Source of the DNA: Elephas maximus indicus
Lineage: Eukaryota > Chordata > Mammalia > Proboscidea > Elephantidae
Length of the DNA: 64,000 bases
NCBI RefSeq assembly: GCF_024166365.1
Contig: NC_064822.1
Span: 110,542,823 to 110,606,822 of the forward strand
Direction: 5' to 3'
Shown in pieces: positions 22,782 to 33,349 of this stretch. Positions within the stretch are counted from its first letter, which is position 1. Every line of letters starts with the position of its first letter. The notes beneath the pieces are model-generated. The model ran no database searches. It saw nothing but the letters and a program-made list of their open reading frames with translations, and was not told the origin of the DNA. The position numbers were made by a program, and so were the translations under genes.

Positions 22782-23783
22782 ATGGGTGACAAGGGAGGAG
22801 ACAACCACAAGGAAATGACTGACCTCATTGTTGTAGGCATCAGGTTTCATCCAGAGCTCCACAGTCTCCTCTTCCTACAGTTCCTGATTGTTTATGGCAT
22901 GGTCCTTCCAGGGAGCCTTAGCATGATTGGCATCGTTATGGCTGATCCCCACCTGAACACACCACTGTACTTCTTTCTTGGCAACCTCTCTGTTATTGAC
23001 CTCTCCTACTCTACTGTTTTATACCCAAAGCCATGGTCAATATCCTTTCACAGAAAAAGACCATATATTTTGCAGATTGTGTGGCTCAGCTCTTTTTTTA
23101 TGCTTTCTGTCCTGGCAGCCATGGCCTATGACTGCTTCATGGCTGTCAAGAAGCCTCTGTATTCAGTTGGTGGCTGGTTCCTATCTCTGTGGCTGGGTCA
23201 GTTTTATTCTTCACATAAGTGTAACATTCTCCATGTCTTCCTGTGCCTCTTGAGTCATTGATCCCTTCTAGTATGATTCTAATCCAGTTGAGAAGATACA
23301 CTTTTCCAATATCCTTGTCAATAAGATGTTGTCACTTAGTTTGGCTGTAATCATTACTATGCCCACAATAGTTGCTATTGTAGTATATTACATGCATATT
23401 GTATTCATAGTCTTAAAGATCCACTCCAGTGAAGGGAAGAAGAAAGCCTTCTCTACTTGCAGCTCCCAGCTAGGGCTTGTGAGTTTGCTCTATGGGACTG
23501 CCTCGTTTGTGTATCTTGTTGTTATTGCTGTTATTCTCAAAATAGTCACTATGTTTGAGCCCATCGTTGAGGCACTGCGTCAGTTCACCTCGCTGAGAGT
23601 TATCTTACACTCCCAAAGAAACCTGAACTTTGTAAAGCAGCTTCCGTATGTTACATTTTGTTCACACTCATGTTAAATCCTTTAATCTACTCTCTAAGAA
23701 ATAAGAATGTTAAAGATGCCATGAGAAAAGTCCTTGGAAGAAAAATTTTTTTACTCCAAATCCACTACCACTTATTTTACTGA
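22782..23783 (+). pseudogene. OR9K-type olfactory receptor pseudogene
   Basis: An olfactory receptor (seven-helix GPCR) remnant. From the ATG at 22782 it reads MGDKGGDNHKEMTDLIVVG, clearly the OR9K start. Recognisable parts are LNTPLYFFLGNLSVIDLSYS (helix 2), LAAMAYDCFMAV (degenerate MAYDR motif), KKAFSTCSSQLG (helix 6) and, in another frame, the helix-7 and C-terminal part ending at a TGA at 23781-23783. Several frameshifts and deletions, including loss of sequence before and after the MAYD motif, make it non-functional. A splice-acceptor-like tttttaagcag lies just upstream (AG at 22771-22772). It is more diverged than the other two OR9K copies. By position it could correspond to the human OR9K1P pseudogene, but that is a guess. 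Confidence 0.85.
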
Positions 23784-26037
23784 TTCTTACATCAATTAAT
23801 TTTGGCTGCTTGGTCTTCTACACTTAGGCATTTAAAGCTCAGGTTTATTTAAAAAATTAAGTGTTCTATTACACGGCATTAATAATTTCCTACAATGATT
23901 CCTCCCAATAATTTATTCACATTTTTTAAAGGCAATGTTAAATCTGAAACTTCTAGACACACATGAATATTTGCAGCATTTCTATAAACACTTATATATC
24001 TCTCAATCTCCAGGTAATAATACTTTATAGAAGTAGGGGAGTATAGAATTTTGTTTTTTCTCTCGTCTGTGTGCTTAAGTAAAATTTAGATAGAGAAAAC
24101 ACTTAGTATGGCAATTAACTTGGAAACTGTGTTCCAATTGTCTTATATGCCGTTGACACTCGGTCTAAGTGATAGCTTCGGGTTGTGTTTTTGGTGGCAT
24201 GTCAAAGATGTGAGAGAATGTGTATATGATGAAGACGAAACGAATAGGAAAAATCACCAGGGTTCTCTTTGTTGAATTAAAGGAGCACAGAAGGAGAAAC
24301 ATGGTAAGATTGCATCCATTTGGTTAAAATCAAGACATTTTGTTTGGTGTTCTTTGTATGGAAGGTCGCCCCTGCTTTGCTCTCATGCGATGAAAATATG
24401 ATGTTTGTCAGCTCATGCTCTCTCTTTCGAATAATATGAAGTGTTGGCAGTGAGCATGCAATTAGTGAAAGCACTACACTGAAATGAAGTCAACTAAAAA
24501 AATCTCAGTTAAAAATATCACCATGCCTTATAATAATCCCTGTAAAGAGTTGAATCATATGTGTGTGTGCTTGTCTTCGTATGTGTGTGTGTTTTAATTT
24601 GATTGTAGGATTATTAAAAAACGTGTTTTTCCTGAAAAAATCCAACATCAGTTGAAAGGAGAAAGTTGGTTAAGGCAGCATCCTACAGGTTTCAAGGAAA
24701 GCCAGGTTCCAGAGAAATTCACACAAGGGTTACCATTTTACAAATTACAATGTTTAAATGCAGGTGATATCAATTGTAGACAAAAATTAAATATAAAATA
24801 CAATTGCCAGTTTTGTCCGTATATTCAGCATTGTAAAAACCTGAAGTATAGATTCTTGGTTAAGTTTACTTATTTATTTTTTCTGTTTTGGTTTAGATAG
24901 CAAATCTGCTTTGATGAATACACATTGGCATGGATCTTTGTGGGTTAATATTTATCAGGGTAAGTAATTTCAAGAATAATTGTTCTTACATAAGAGATAG
25001 AGAGGCTAAGTGATTTATTAAATCACAGTTATATTTATCCTCTATAAATACTTCAAGCTACCGTTTTTCTTTATACTATCTTAATCCAAAAACATACTAT
25101 TTGAGAATAAAACAGGAATCCAAGTCAGCTTGGGAAACTGATCTTTGCTGCTGATTATTAGTCTGAAAAGTGCCTTTTTTGATTTAGGTGTTACTTTTTT
25201 ATATTAAGCACCGATTACTTTTAGACTGTTGCTCTTTGATATAGCCACCAAGTATGGGTTGTTAAGCACCATGGGGAAAAGGCAATAAAGTCTTGGATAA
25301 GAATAAAACCTAACTCCATTTGCTTTAGTTTTTTGGTCTGGTGGATTGTATCTTCTGTTTTGTAGTCATAACAGATTATAGTATTTCAATGTCTAACCTC
25401 ACATGTGCCATTGCTTAAACCACTCCAAATGTTTGAAGGAATCTGGATAAGCTTAAAACCAAGGCAGAATGTTTTCAAAGCATTAAAGCTGTCTCTTCTT
25501 TTCTTTTATAATTGCAATCCTTGTATGGAAACTAGTGTCTAATTTACAACTTTCTTGCTACTTGTCCCATCAAGATTCTATCATAACAACCCTTTGTTGG
25601 CTTTCTTCACAAAGTGTTTTCTTTTTTTTTCAACTATGCATGGGTTATTTTTGCAAGGTTGTGACATTCAAGAGTATTTGAAGATTACATTCTGCATCAT
25701 ATATATCATAAATTGTTGTTTATAAGGAGACTTAAAAACTTTGCATCAAAGTCCACATGGAGAAAGTTTTTAGTATAGTGACGTAATCCTGAGAGGCCAA
25801 AGATTGCATTAGAGATCTCAAAAATACTTAACTTATTTGTACTGCATTGTTTCATCGCCCCATTAAAATTTTTTGGACTTGCACATATATGAATTTTTTC
25901 TGTAATATCTTGTGCTATATTTTTTGTTTAATTGTATGTATTGTTGGCATTTACCTAATATTTGGTGTATTGATGCACAACTTTGTTGAGGTCTTTTATA
26001 ATATATTTCTGTTTCTGGGGTGCCAAGATTCTCTGAA
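23784..26037. other. Gene-free stretch between OR copies
   Basis: About 2.2 kb of AT-rich DNA. No gene, RNA gene or confidently named repeat was seen. Short GT-rich runs lie near 24560-24592. Small frames at 24277-24474 and 24652-24900 have no recognised similarity. Confidence 0.45.
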
Positions 26038-26241
26038 GGAGCCCTGGTGGCGGAATGATTAAGCACTTGACTGCTTACTGAAAGATTGGAGGTTCAAACC
26101 CACTAGCAGCTCCACGGGAGAAAAGGCCTGGCACTTTGCTCCCATAAAGATTACAGCATAGGAAACCATGAGGGCAGTTCCACTCTTCCTATAGGGTCGC
26201 CATAAGTTGGAATCGACTCGACAGCACACAACAACAGCAAG
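26038..26241 (+). mobile_element. SINE
   Basis: A complete-looking tRNA-derived SINE. The head is ggagccctggtggcggaatg, the B-box ggttcaaaccc is at 26091-26101, and the tail gttggaatcgactcgacagc runs into acaacaacagcaag. It is absent at the inverted paralogous position near 45780, so it was inserted after the OR9K2 duplication. Confidence 0.85.
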
Positions 26242-26693
26242 TAGTTTTTAAATTCAGTCACATACTTTATATTCATTGGTACTCAATTATTCCTCCTTAG
26301 ACTACTGAAGCCCTTTAATAGCTTCAAACTGAGACTACCTAAATTGTTTGCCAAATATCAATTATTTGTGCTAACTTCCAACCTCTACTTCAAGATGTTG
26401 AAGTTATTCTGTAAATCATGAGTATGAAATATGTAGAGAAATGGTGCTTGTAAATGTGAAATGCATCGGGGTGGAAAGACATTGAATGAAGACTCAGAGA
26501 TAAAAGGCCTAACTCCAGCAATTGCTGAAATTAGGAAATGAAACTAACCTTTGAATTTATCTTCAGCTGACATTGGCTTCCATTTAAGTCACAGTATCTC
26601 TATAAGGCTAAAATTAATAATGTTCAGAAAGTAGCTTTAAATCCTAATGCTGTAAGGGATATTATGTGACACTAGAATCAAAACCAAAAGTTC
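26242..26693 (+). other. 5' flank of OR9K2-like gene, shared with inverted copy
   Basis: This segment aligns in reverse orientation to about 44745-45780, interrupted there by an RTE. Shared text includes ttctgtaaatcatgagt and ccatttaa...cacagtatctctataaggct. It presumably holds the intron and possibly an upstream exon or promoter of the receptor gene; no promoter was identified. Confidence 0.6.
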
Positions 26694-26729
26694 TTTTTTT
26701 TTTTTTTTTTTTTGCCTTGTGCCTCTCAG
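26694..26729 (+). promoter_or_regulatory. 3' splice site before the OR9K2-like coding exon
   Basis: A 20-nt T-run (26694-26713) is followed by gccttgtgcctctcag, with AG at 26728-26729, 12 nt before the ATG at 26742. OR genes usually have an intronless coding exon preceded by non-coding exons, so this is the expected acceptor. Both other OR9K copies keep an AG at nearly the same distance. Confidence 0.7.
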
Positions 26730-26741
26730 TAGGCCTCTGCT

Positions 26742-27680
26742 ATGGGGGACAGGGAAACAAACAATCATTCAGAAGTGACTGACTTCATTCTTGTTGGCTT
26801 CAGAGTCAGCCCAGAGCTGCATATTCTCCTCTTCCTGCTATTTCTGCTTGTGTATGCCATGATACTTCTAGGGAACCTTGGGATGATGACCATTATCATG
26901 ACTGATCCTCGGCTGAACACACCAATGTATTTCTTCCTAGGCAACCTCTCCTTCATTGATCTCTTCTATTCCTCTGTGATTGCGCCCAAGGCTATGATCA
27001 ACTTCTGGTCTGAGAGCAAATCTATCTCCTTTGCAGGCTGTGTGACTCAGCTTTTTCTCTTTGCCCTCTTCATTGTGACTGAGGGATTTCTTCTGGCAGC
27101 CATGGCTTATGACCGCTTCATTGCCATCTGCAATCCACTCCTCTACTCTGTCCAGATGTCAACACTTCTCTGCACTCAGTTAGTGGCTGGTTCCTATTTC
27201 TGTGGCTGCATCAGTTCAGTTCTTCTGACCAGCATAACATTCACCTTACCCTTTTGTGCTTCTCGAGCCATTGACCATTTCTACTGTGATAGTCGCCCAC
27301 TTCAGAGGATTTCGTGTTCAGATCTCTATTTCTATAAAATGGTGTTTTTTTCTTTATCCAGTAGCATCATTTTGCCTACCATCATAGTCATTATTATTTC
27401 TTACATGTATATTGTGTCTACAGTTCTCAAGATACGCTCCACTGAGGGACGTAAGAAAGCCTTCTCCACTTGCAGCTCCCACCTGGGAGTCGTGAGTGTG
27501 CTGTATGGTGCTGTCTTTTTTATGTATCTGACTCCTGACAGATTTCCTGAACTGAGTAAAGTGGCCTCCTTATGTTACACCCTAGTCACCCCCATGTTGA
27601 ATCCTTTGATTTATTCTTTGAGAAACAAAGATGTCAAAGAAGCTCTGAGAAAGATCCTGAAGAAAAAAAGTTTTATTTAA
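26742..27680 (+). CDS. OR9K2: Olfactory receptor, OR9K2-like, intact
   Basis: An odorant-sensing class A GPCR of the olfactory neuron membrane, expected to signal through the olfactory G protein; its ligand is unknown. The 312-codon single-exon frame has full family length and starts MGDRETNNHSEVT, with an N-glycosylation site at Asn8 (NHS). Seven hydrophobic helices are visible. Family motifs are LNTPMYFFLGN (58-68), MAYDRFIAIC (121-130), KAFSTCSSH (239-247) and [12 protein letters not shown] (284-295). Cys100 and Cys182 can form the conserved extracellular disulfide. I recognise OR9K2 from memory of the human protein, including the opening MGDR and the phrase FRV.PELHILLFLLFL. An inverted paralogue lies at 43790-44727 and is about 90 percent identical by eye. 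It appears functional. Whether it is the true orthologue or the daughter copy is open. Confidence 0.92.
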   Translation: MGDRETNNHSEVTDFILVGFRVSPELHILLFLLFLLVYAMILLGNLGMMTIIMTDPRLNTPMYFFLGNLSFIDLFYSSVIAPKAMINFWSESKSISFAGCVTQLFLFALFIVTEGFLLAAMAYDRFIAICNPLLYSVQMSTLLCTQLVAGSYFCGCISSVLLTSITFTLPFCASRAIDHFYCDSRPLQRISCSDLYFYKMVFFSLSSSIILPTIIVIIISYMYIVSTVLKIRSTEGRKKAFSTCSSHLGVVSVLYGAVFFMYLTPDRFPELSKVASLCYTLVTPMLNPLIYSLRNKDVKEALRKILKKKSFI

Positions 27681-28430
27681 TTATTTTTTTTAACAGTGCT
27701 ACAGATGAAAGTCTTAGACATTGACAATAATTTAGTGAAGCACTGAGGCAGAGAATGCTCCCATTGATGTTGGAAATATTTAGGTTAGAGGGCTTATTAT
27801 TTGGATTCTGTGTGCTCACTGCTGAAGAATACATTTGGGTATATTTTGTGTGGTTATTGATTTTGAAGTGACTTTCTTTGTACTTCATAATTTTAGGTAA
27901 AGTTAATAATTGCCATGTATTTTTTTTTTAAAGAAATATATTTCCAAGTTTGCACCTGTCTTCCTGGTGATGTTTGGGATATATTAATTTTCTTGGGTCA
28001 GTAATGTGTGATGTGTTTGAAATGTAATAGACAGAGGTAACAAAAGTTGATGTAATAAGCAGAGGAAATAAAATCTTAGATTTACTTAAGAAATGCTTTT
28101 TTTCAGTGTGCAGTGAGAAACCCAATACTTTTCACTGCACAGTCATAAACGTGATTTTTCAAGTTCCCCTTATTTCCAGAGGCTGAATGACTGACACTAT
28201 ATATTTCATGGTTTCTCTGGCTTGGTTTGTCTTTGTCCCCCATATATATATTTATTAGATTAATAAATTATTCTTGAAAATGCTACCTACACATTAGAAA
28301 ACCGTACTGAAAATAAACCAAAAGTCAAGATAATCTTTTTTTATATATGCCTGTGTATTTATCCTTCAAATTAATATTTATTGAATTCTGATTACTTCTT
28401 GACTCTATAATAAGTAGGTATATAAGTGTA
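27681..28430. other. 3' flank of OR9K2-like gene
   Basis: The first ~250 bp resembles, in reverse, the DNA next to the inverted OR copy (about 43530-43790), though diverged. A possible poly(A) signal, aataaa, occurs near 28066. Otherwise nothing was recognised. Confidence 0.5.
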
Positions 28431-28432
28431 TA

Positions 28433-28590
28433 AAAAAACTCATTGACATCAAATTGATTCTGACTCACAGTGACCCTATGGGACAGAGTAGAAGCGCCCC
28501 ATAGGGCTTTCAAGGAGGGGCTGGTGGATTAGAACTGCCTACCTTTTGGTAAGTAGCCAAGCTCTTAACCACTGAGCCACCAGGGCTCCC
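28433..28590 (-). mobile_element. SINE
   Basis: Minus-strand SINE: tgaccctatgggacagagta ... gagccaccagggctccc. The target duplication tataagtgt(a/g) lies at 28421-28430 and 28591-28600. Confidence 0.85.
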
Positions 28591-29365
28591 TATAAGTGTG
28601 TAGGCACTAGGTATAAATGATTTCCATACTTATGAAACTCACAGTCCATAAGAAGGGCAACTTGTAAAATAGTGCACTAAAATGTCATAGGATAAACACA
28701 GCAAAAAGACATACATAGAGATACAAAGGGAGCCTCTAAACACAAGTGGTCATAATTGTGAAGGAAAACTTCCTGAGCACATTTTTCTTTAAATGGATAA
28801 AATTGAGTCAGGTTAAATAGATAGGTTTTCCATGCAAAGAGAAGTAAAGGATTATGTGATGCACTGCACGAAGTTGAATAACTTATTTTTAATGCACAAG
28901 GCAGGGAGTGAGTAATGAAGTTTAAAAAGAAAACGATGGAAATAATGGATACCTACATGTCAAGAAATGAACAATAGCCCTTATTCTGATGAAATTTGGA
29001 AAATAATGGGGATTTTTTTTCTTTTTAAAGTAGTAATTAGGTCAGATTGGCATTTATGAAAGTTACAGTGGTCCCTCTGTAGAAAATAGATATTAATAGA
29101 TGAGAGACCTAGAAAATGTGGTGGCAGTCCAAGAAAGAGGTGAGAATGGCTTGAACAGTGGAAGTTGTGTTAGAGCTAGTGAAGAGAGGGAATATATTAA
29201 AAAATAGCAAATAAACTAACTGAATATATTAATTGATCAGCTGATGAAGTAAGAATAAAGTTAAGTAGTGACTTTTAATATTTGAACATCAATGACAGGG
29301 GAAATGTTACCCCATAAATTGAGAGAGAAATATAAGAGAAGTAAAAGTTAATAGTTATCTTAAGA
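28591..29365. other. Gene-free stretch, probably old repeat
   Basis: No gene. Wording such as ggcagggagtgagtaatg and ttaggtcagattggcattta is reminiscent of an old, common mammalian interspersed repeat, but I cannot assign a family. Confidence 0.4.
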
Positions 29366-29550
29366 GTTAAGAGAACAAGCTTAGTAGTCAGACTTTTTAA
29401 ATTCTGTTTTTGTTCACTGGGAGAGTTACATAATGTACCTCCATGTTAATTTCCTCATATAAAATGGGATGCATAATAGTATCTTCCTCTTAAGAAATAT
29501 GTGAAGGGTTAAATGATATAAATTTCATATAAATGTGTTAAATTCATATA
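29366..29550 (-). mobile_element. MIR SINE remnant
   Basis: The reverse-MIR pattern is visible: agagttacataatgtacc, tttcctcatataaaatggga and gggttaaatgatata. Old copy. Confidence 0.65.
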
Positions 29551-30201
29551 TTTATCTAATATTAGATTTGTTCTTTCCTTACCCCTTGATACTATATCAT
29601 GTCCACAAAATCTGGAAGTTGCTGACAATAATTTCCTTGGCCCATTTCTTTTGATTCTCTACCATGGAGCATCATCAGCTCTCTGGACTTATTTATGATT
29701 TCATTTCAATAGGTAAATCTTTAAAAATTACTATATTATTTCAGCCTTTACCCTTTTTCTGCTGAGGACTACTATATGTTCACACAAATAACGTGCACCT
29801 TTTTTTTTCTATGTATGTTTGCCAACTGCTTCCTCCCCAAGTGAGGTTTTACAGTAAGAGTTGCTATGCCAATTTTTTTACATGTTGCAGTAAAACAAAT
29901 TAGCATAATGTGCTTATAAAAATACCCTGTGGGGGAGAGAGTGATTGGTAAACAAAAGTAGAAGGTGTGTGTTATTTGCATAAAAACACTGTTTTAGAAT
30001 AGATTGAAAAATGAGAAAAAAAAGAACAGAGCCCCAATTAGATGGAAAATAGCGATCTTATCAAATACTATATCTATCTCTCAACTCGTGTTTTTTTTTT
30101 TTTAAATAATCCTCTCTTTTACGTTAACAAATTTCTATTCCATCACTTGTATTTTAATACAGAATACTAGAGAGATTATAGGACTTACTAGGTAGCAAAT
30201 G
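29551..30201. other. Gene-free stretch
   Basis: Intergenic AT-rich DNA. No gene or clear repeat was recognised. Confidence 0.45.
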
Positions 30202-30350
30202 GAAACCCTGGTGGCATAGTGGCATAGTGGTTAAGTGCTACAGCTGCTAACCAAAAGGTTGGCAGTTAGAATCCACCAGGCACTCTATGGGGCAGTTCTA
30301 CTCTGTCCTAAGAGTCGGACTCGACAGCAATGTTTTTTTTTTTGTTTGTT
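30202..30350 (+). mobile_element. SINE, slightly shortened
   Basis: ggaaaccctggtggcatagt (with ggcatagt repeated), gctgctaaccaaaaggttgg, and a tail gtcggactcgacagcaatg followed by T-rich sequence. An imperfect target duplication, taggta(g/a)caaa, lies near 30189 and 30355. Confidence 0.85.
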
Positions 30351-30961
30351 TGTTTAGGTAACAAACAAGGCATTGGTCATGACACAACATTTTTGAAGAT
30401 TTTCAGGTAAGTGGTCATTGTGCTAAGGCGGTATGTTGTCTCTCACTTGAGATGGAGAAAAAAGACTTTAAGTTAGAAAGAGGCATACCTCCTAACCTGC
30501 CTCCAGGAAGTAAAATGCAGATGACTTCACACAACACTCTGAGTCGTAGAATGAAGTGAGCCTTCAACAAAAGAGTATGGGGATCTCTTACTCAACCCAG
30601 CCCTCATTTATTAAGTGGAAGCTCTACTTCAGGAATGACTGGTTAAGAATACTGGGGCTCCAATCACTCTTACCCCAGCTCACTCATAGAGTGGACGTTC
30701 CATGCCAAGAGAGGCAAACTGAGATGATCAGAGTCTACCCATCCCACCTAACAACTTGATCTTGTAACACGGGTGTGCTAAATACATACAAGGCTGCCAA
30801 ATCCCAATTTTAGCAATGGCTACAACCACAAGGCAGCAGATCAACAAGAAGATAGAAGATTTGAACAACACTATAAACCAGTGTTTATAGTGGTTTATAG
30901 TGTTTATAGTGGCAGCGGGTTTTTTTTTTAATAAACCAACTAGACCTAACAACAACAAAAA
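30351..30961. other. Gene-free stretch with short tandem repeat
   Basis: No gene. At about 30878-30913 the phrase gtttatagtg(g) is repeated about three times, giving a small tandem array that can also fold on itself. Confidence 0.45.
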
Positions 30962-31182
30962 AACCTCCCAAACCTGTTGCCGTTGAGTTGATTTTAACTC
31001 ATAGTAAACCAAAAACCAAAAAAACCAAACCCTGTGCTGTAGAGCCAATTGCGACTTATAGCGACCCTATAGGACAGAGTAGAACTGCCCCCTAGAGTTT
31101 CCAAGGAGCACCTCGTGGATTCGAACTGCTGACCCTTTGGTTAGCAGCCGTAGCACTTAACCACTATGCCACCAGGGTTTCC
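30962..31182 (-). mobile_element. Two adjacent minus-strand SINE pieces
   Basis: A truncated tail (about 30968-31004: cctgttgccgttgagttgat) is followed by a full SINE (31008-31182: gagccaattgcgacttatag ... tgccaccagggtttcc). They are separate insertions, because the tail sequence occurs twice in the same orientation. Confidence 0.8.
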
Positions 31183-31194
31183 AGGAGTATATAG

Positions 31195-31285
31195 TAAGGT
31201 GTATATAAGGTTTTGTATGAGAGACTGACTTGATTTGTAAATGTTCACTTAAAGCACAATAAAAATATTTAAAAAATAATAAGAA
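31195..31285 (+). mobile_element. L1 3' end fragment
   Basis: gacttgatttgtaaatgttc and cacaataaaaatattt match the terminus of the young L1 (39595-39640: gactggatttgtaaacgttc ... cttaataaaa). It is a severely 5'-truncated copy of a related L1. Confidence 0.75.
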
Positions 31286-31286
31286 G

Positions 31287-31378
31287 AATAAGGCCAGGGG
31301 CCGACTGTGGATCAGACCGTCAGTTGCTCATATGCAAGTTCAAGTTGAAAGTGAAGAAAACTAGAACAAGTCCTTGAG
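31287..31378 (+). mobile_element. RTE LINE scrap
   Basis: ggccaggggccgactgtgga and caagttcaagttgaaagtga match the RTE copy at 53745-53815. Only about 90 bp survive. Confidence 0.7.
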
Positions 31379-31854
31379 AGCTATCAGAAGAGGAGGAGGC
31401 AAAGGAGGCCCCAGTGAAGAGAAAAGAAAAAAGGGAAATGCTTGGTCTCTGTGCCGAGGTGATCTGCCTCTGTTGCAAGGTGCGGAGTCTCTGGGTCAGG
31501 TTTCAAAGGGCAGCCATTAGCCTGGGGTCTTTATAACCACAGGTTTTTTTTCTTATCTAAGTCTTTTTAAGTCTAGCAGATACTGCATGCTGTTTGTGGG
31601 GTGTGTAAAGCCCCACTGAATTCTGGTTGAAAATGTGCTATTTTTAAAGCAATTGAATGTGTAAACATTTGACTTTGTCGTTGGTGGGCTTTGTGGATTA
31701 ACGGGCTCTGGTTAGCTCTGAAGAAGTAACTAAGTGGGGCTAATACACAGAGGCCACTTTTTGCTTATTTATATAATATTGTATCTATAGCTTAAAAAAG
31801 AAGATGTAAAACTCTTGATTACAGAAGTATATAGAAGTAACATCTTGCATGTAG
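31379..31854. repeat. Unassigned segment X, copy 2
   Basis: About 31390-31775 repeats 1800-2205 in the same orientation (cttggtctctgtgcc, gtgtgtaaacatttgac) and is likewise followed by the old L1 sequence. This is the left limit of the recognisable direct duplication. Confidence 0.6.
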
Positions 31855-32144
31855 AAAATTCTAAGGAATTCATTAAAAAAGTTTAGAACTAATGAATTCA
31901 GTAAGGTTGCCAAATATAAAATCAATATACAAAAATCAATTGCATTTTATACACTTGAAATGAATATCTGAAAATTAAATCAAGTAAATAATTCCATTTG
32001 CAATAGCATCAAAAGAATAAAATGATTAAGAAAAATTAACAAAAGAAGTAAAAAACTTATACTCTGAAAACTATAAAACATTGTTGAAAGAAATATAAGA
32101 AGCTATTTTAAAAAAGGGAGGAGGAGTTCGTGTTACTGTATAAA

Positions 32145-32313
32145 TGAAAACAAAAAGGACCAAACCCACTGCCCTTGAGTCTGTTCCAACTCACAGTGAA
32201 CCCATAGGTTTTCCAAGGCTGTAAATCTCTATGGAAGCTGACTGCCACATCTTTTTCGCGTGGAGCTGCTGGTGGTTTCTAACTGCTGACCTTTTGGTTA
32301 GCAGTTGAGCACC
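32145..32313 (-). mobile_element. SINE in old L1, copy 2
   Basis: aaacccactgcccttgagtc ... gaccttttggttagcagttg, in minus orientation. It is an older subtype with a longer middle (ctgtaaatctctatggaagc). The empty site lies at about 2540 in the first copy. Confidence 0.8.
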
Positions 32314-32483
32314 TTAGGAGTTAACATTGTTAATCTGGCATACTCCCCAAACTGATCTACGGATTCAGTGTGATTCTTATCAGAATCTCAGCTGACTTCT
32401 TTGTAGAAATTGACATGTTGTTTCTAAAATTCAAATGGAATTTCAAGGGGTCCTAGTGTTTTTTTTTTTTTTTTAGTGTAGCC

Positions 32484-32650
32484 AACAAACCCACCAAATC
32501 ATCTGCCATGGTATCGATTCTGACTCATAGTGACCCTATATGACAGAGTAGAACTGCCCCATAGGGTTTCCAAGGAGCACCTGGTAGATTTGAACTGCTG
32601 ACCTTTTGGTTAGCAGCTGTGCTCTTAACCACTGTGCCAACAGAGCTCCA
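32484..32650 (-). mobile_element. SINE in old L1, copy 2
   Basis: ccaaatcatctgccatggta ... gtgccaacagagctcc, in minus orientation, with a likely target duplication tagtgtagcc / agaatagcc. A T-run lies just left of it (about 32460-32474). The empty site lies at about 2685 in the first copy. Confidence 0.8.
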
Positions 32651-32851
32651 GAATAGCCAAAACAATCCTAAAAAAGAATAAAGTAGGAGGAATCATTCTT
32701 CCTAATTTCAAAACTTACCACAAAGCAACAGTGATCAAGATAGCATGGTAGTGGTATTAGAATAGGCATATAGATCAATGGTATAGAATTGAAAGTTCAG
32801 GATTAAACCCATACAATGATGGGCAACTTATTTTAGACAAAGATGTCAAGA

Positions 32852-33349
32852 CTGGGGGCGGAGCCAAGATGGCGGACTAGGCAGACGCTACCTCGGATCC
32901 CTCTTACAACAAACACACAGAAAAACAAGTGAATCGATCACATACATAACAATCTACGAACCCTGAACAACAAAGACAGATTTAGAGACGGAGAACGAAC
33001 TAATACGGGGAAGCAGCGATTGTTTCCAGAGCCTGGAGCCAGCGTACCAGTCAGGTACGGCACAAGCACAGAGAGCTGCTCCACCCCCCTGAACTAACCC
33101 CGGGAGGGGGACCAGCCGGTTCCACGGGTGGCGTGGGACGCAGCCGGTAGGAGAAGTCCCCGGGAGGCAGTGACTGGTCTTGGAGCAGAAAGAGCAGCGT
33201 CCGATCCGGGGAACCGTCCCGCAGGGATTTGGACTGGACGCAGGTGGCTTCATTAACATCTGAATAGCCTGAGCCAGAGGGAGAACTCTGATAGGGATCT
33301 GACTGCATTTTTTTTTAGCGGATTTTCTGGAAAAACTAGTTTCCCAGTG
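32852..33349 (+). promoter_or_regulatory. L1 5' UTR and internal promoter region
   Basis: About 500 bp, GC-richer than its surroundings, starting gggggcggagccaagatggc. The ccaagatggcgg core (32865-32876) is a YY1-type site, as found at +1 in human L1, and supports this being the true transcription start. No monomer repeats are seen. Confidence 0.7.

Larger units (their letters stand above)
31855..32851 (+). mobile_element. Old L1, second copy, left part
   Basis: This parallels 2265-2885 of the first copy. It is interrupted by two minus-strand SINEs (32145-32313 and 32484-32650) that are absent from the first copy, so they inserted after duplication. It ends at the target site (32839-32851) of the full-length L1 and resumes at 39645. 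Confidence 0.8.

Noticed and set aside
22978-23253. A 91-codon frame within the OR pseudogene in another register
   Set aside because: It is a frame shadow of the OR9K pseudogene.
26038-26110. Possible tRNA gene (A- and B-box-like text)
   Set aside because: It is the tRNA-derived head of a SINE, with the SINE body and RTE-like tail following.
30878-30913. Short gtttatagtg repeats as a possible CRISPR-like or regulatory array
   Set aside because: Only about three degenerate units in a mammalian intergenic region; simple tandem repeat.
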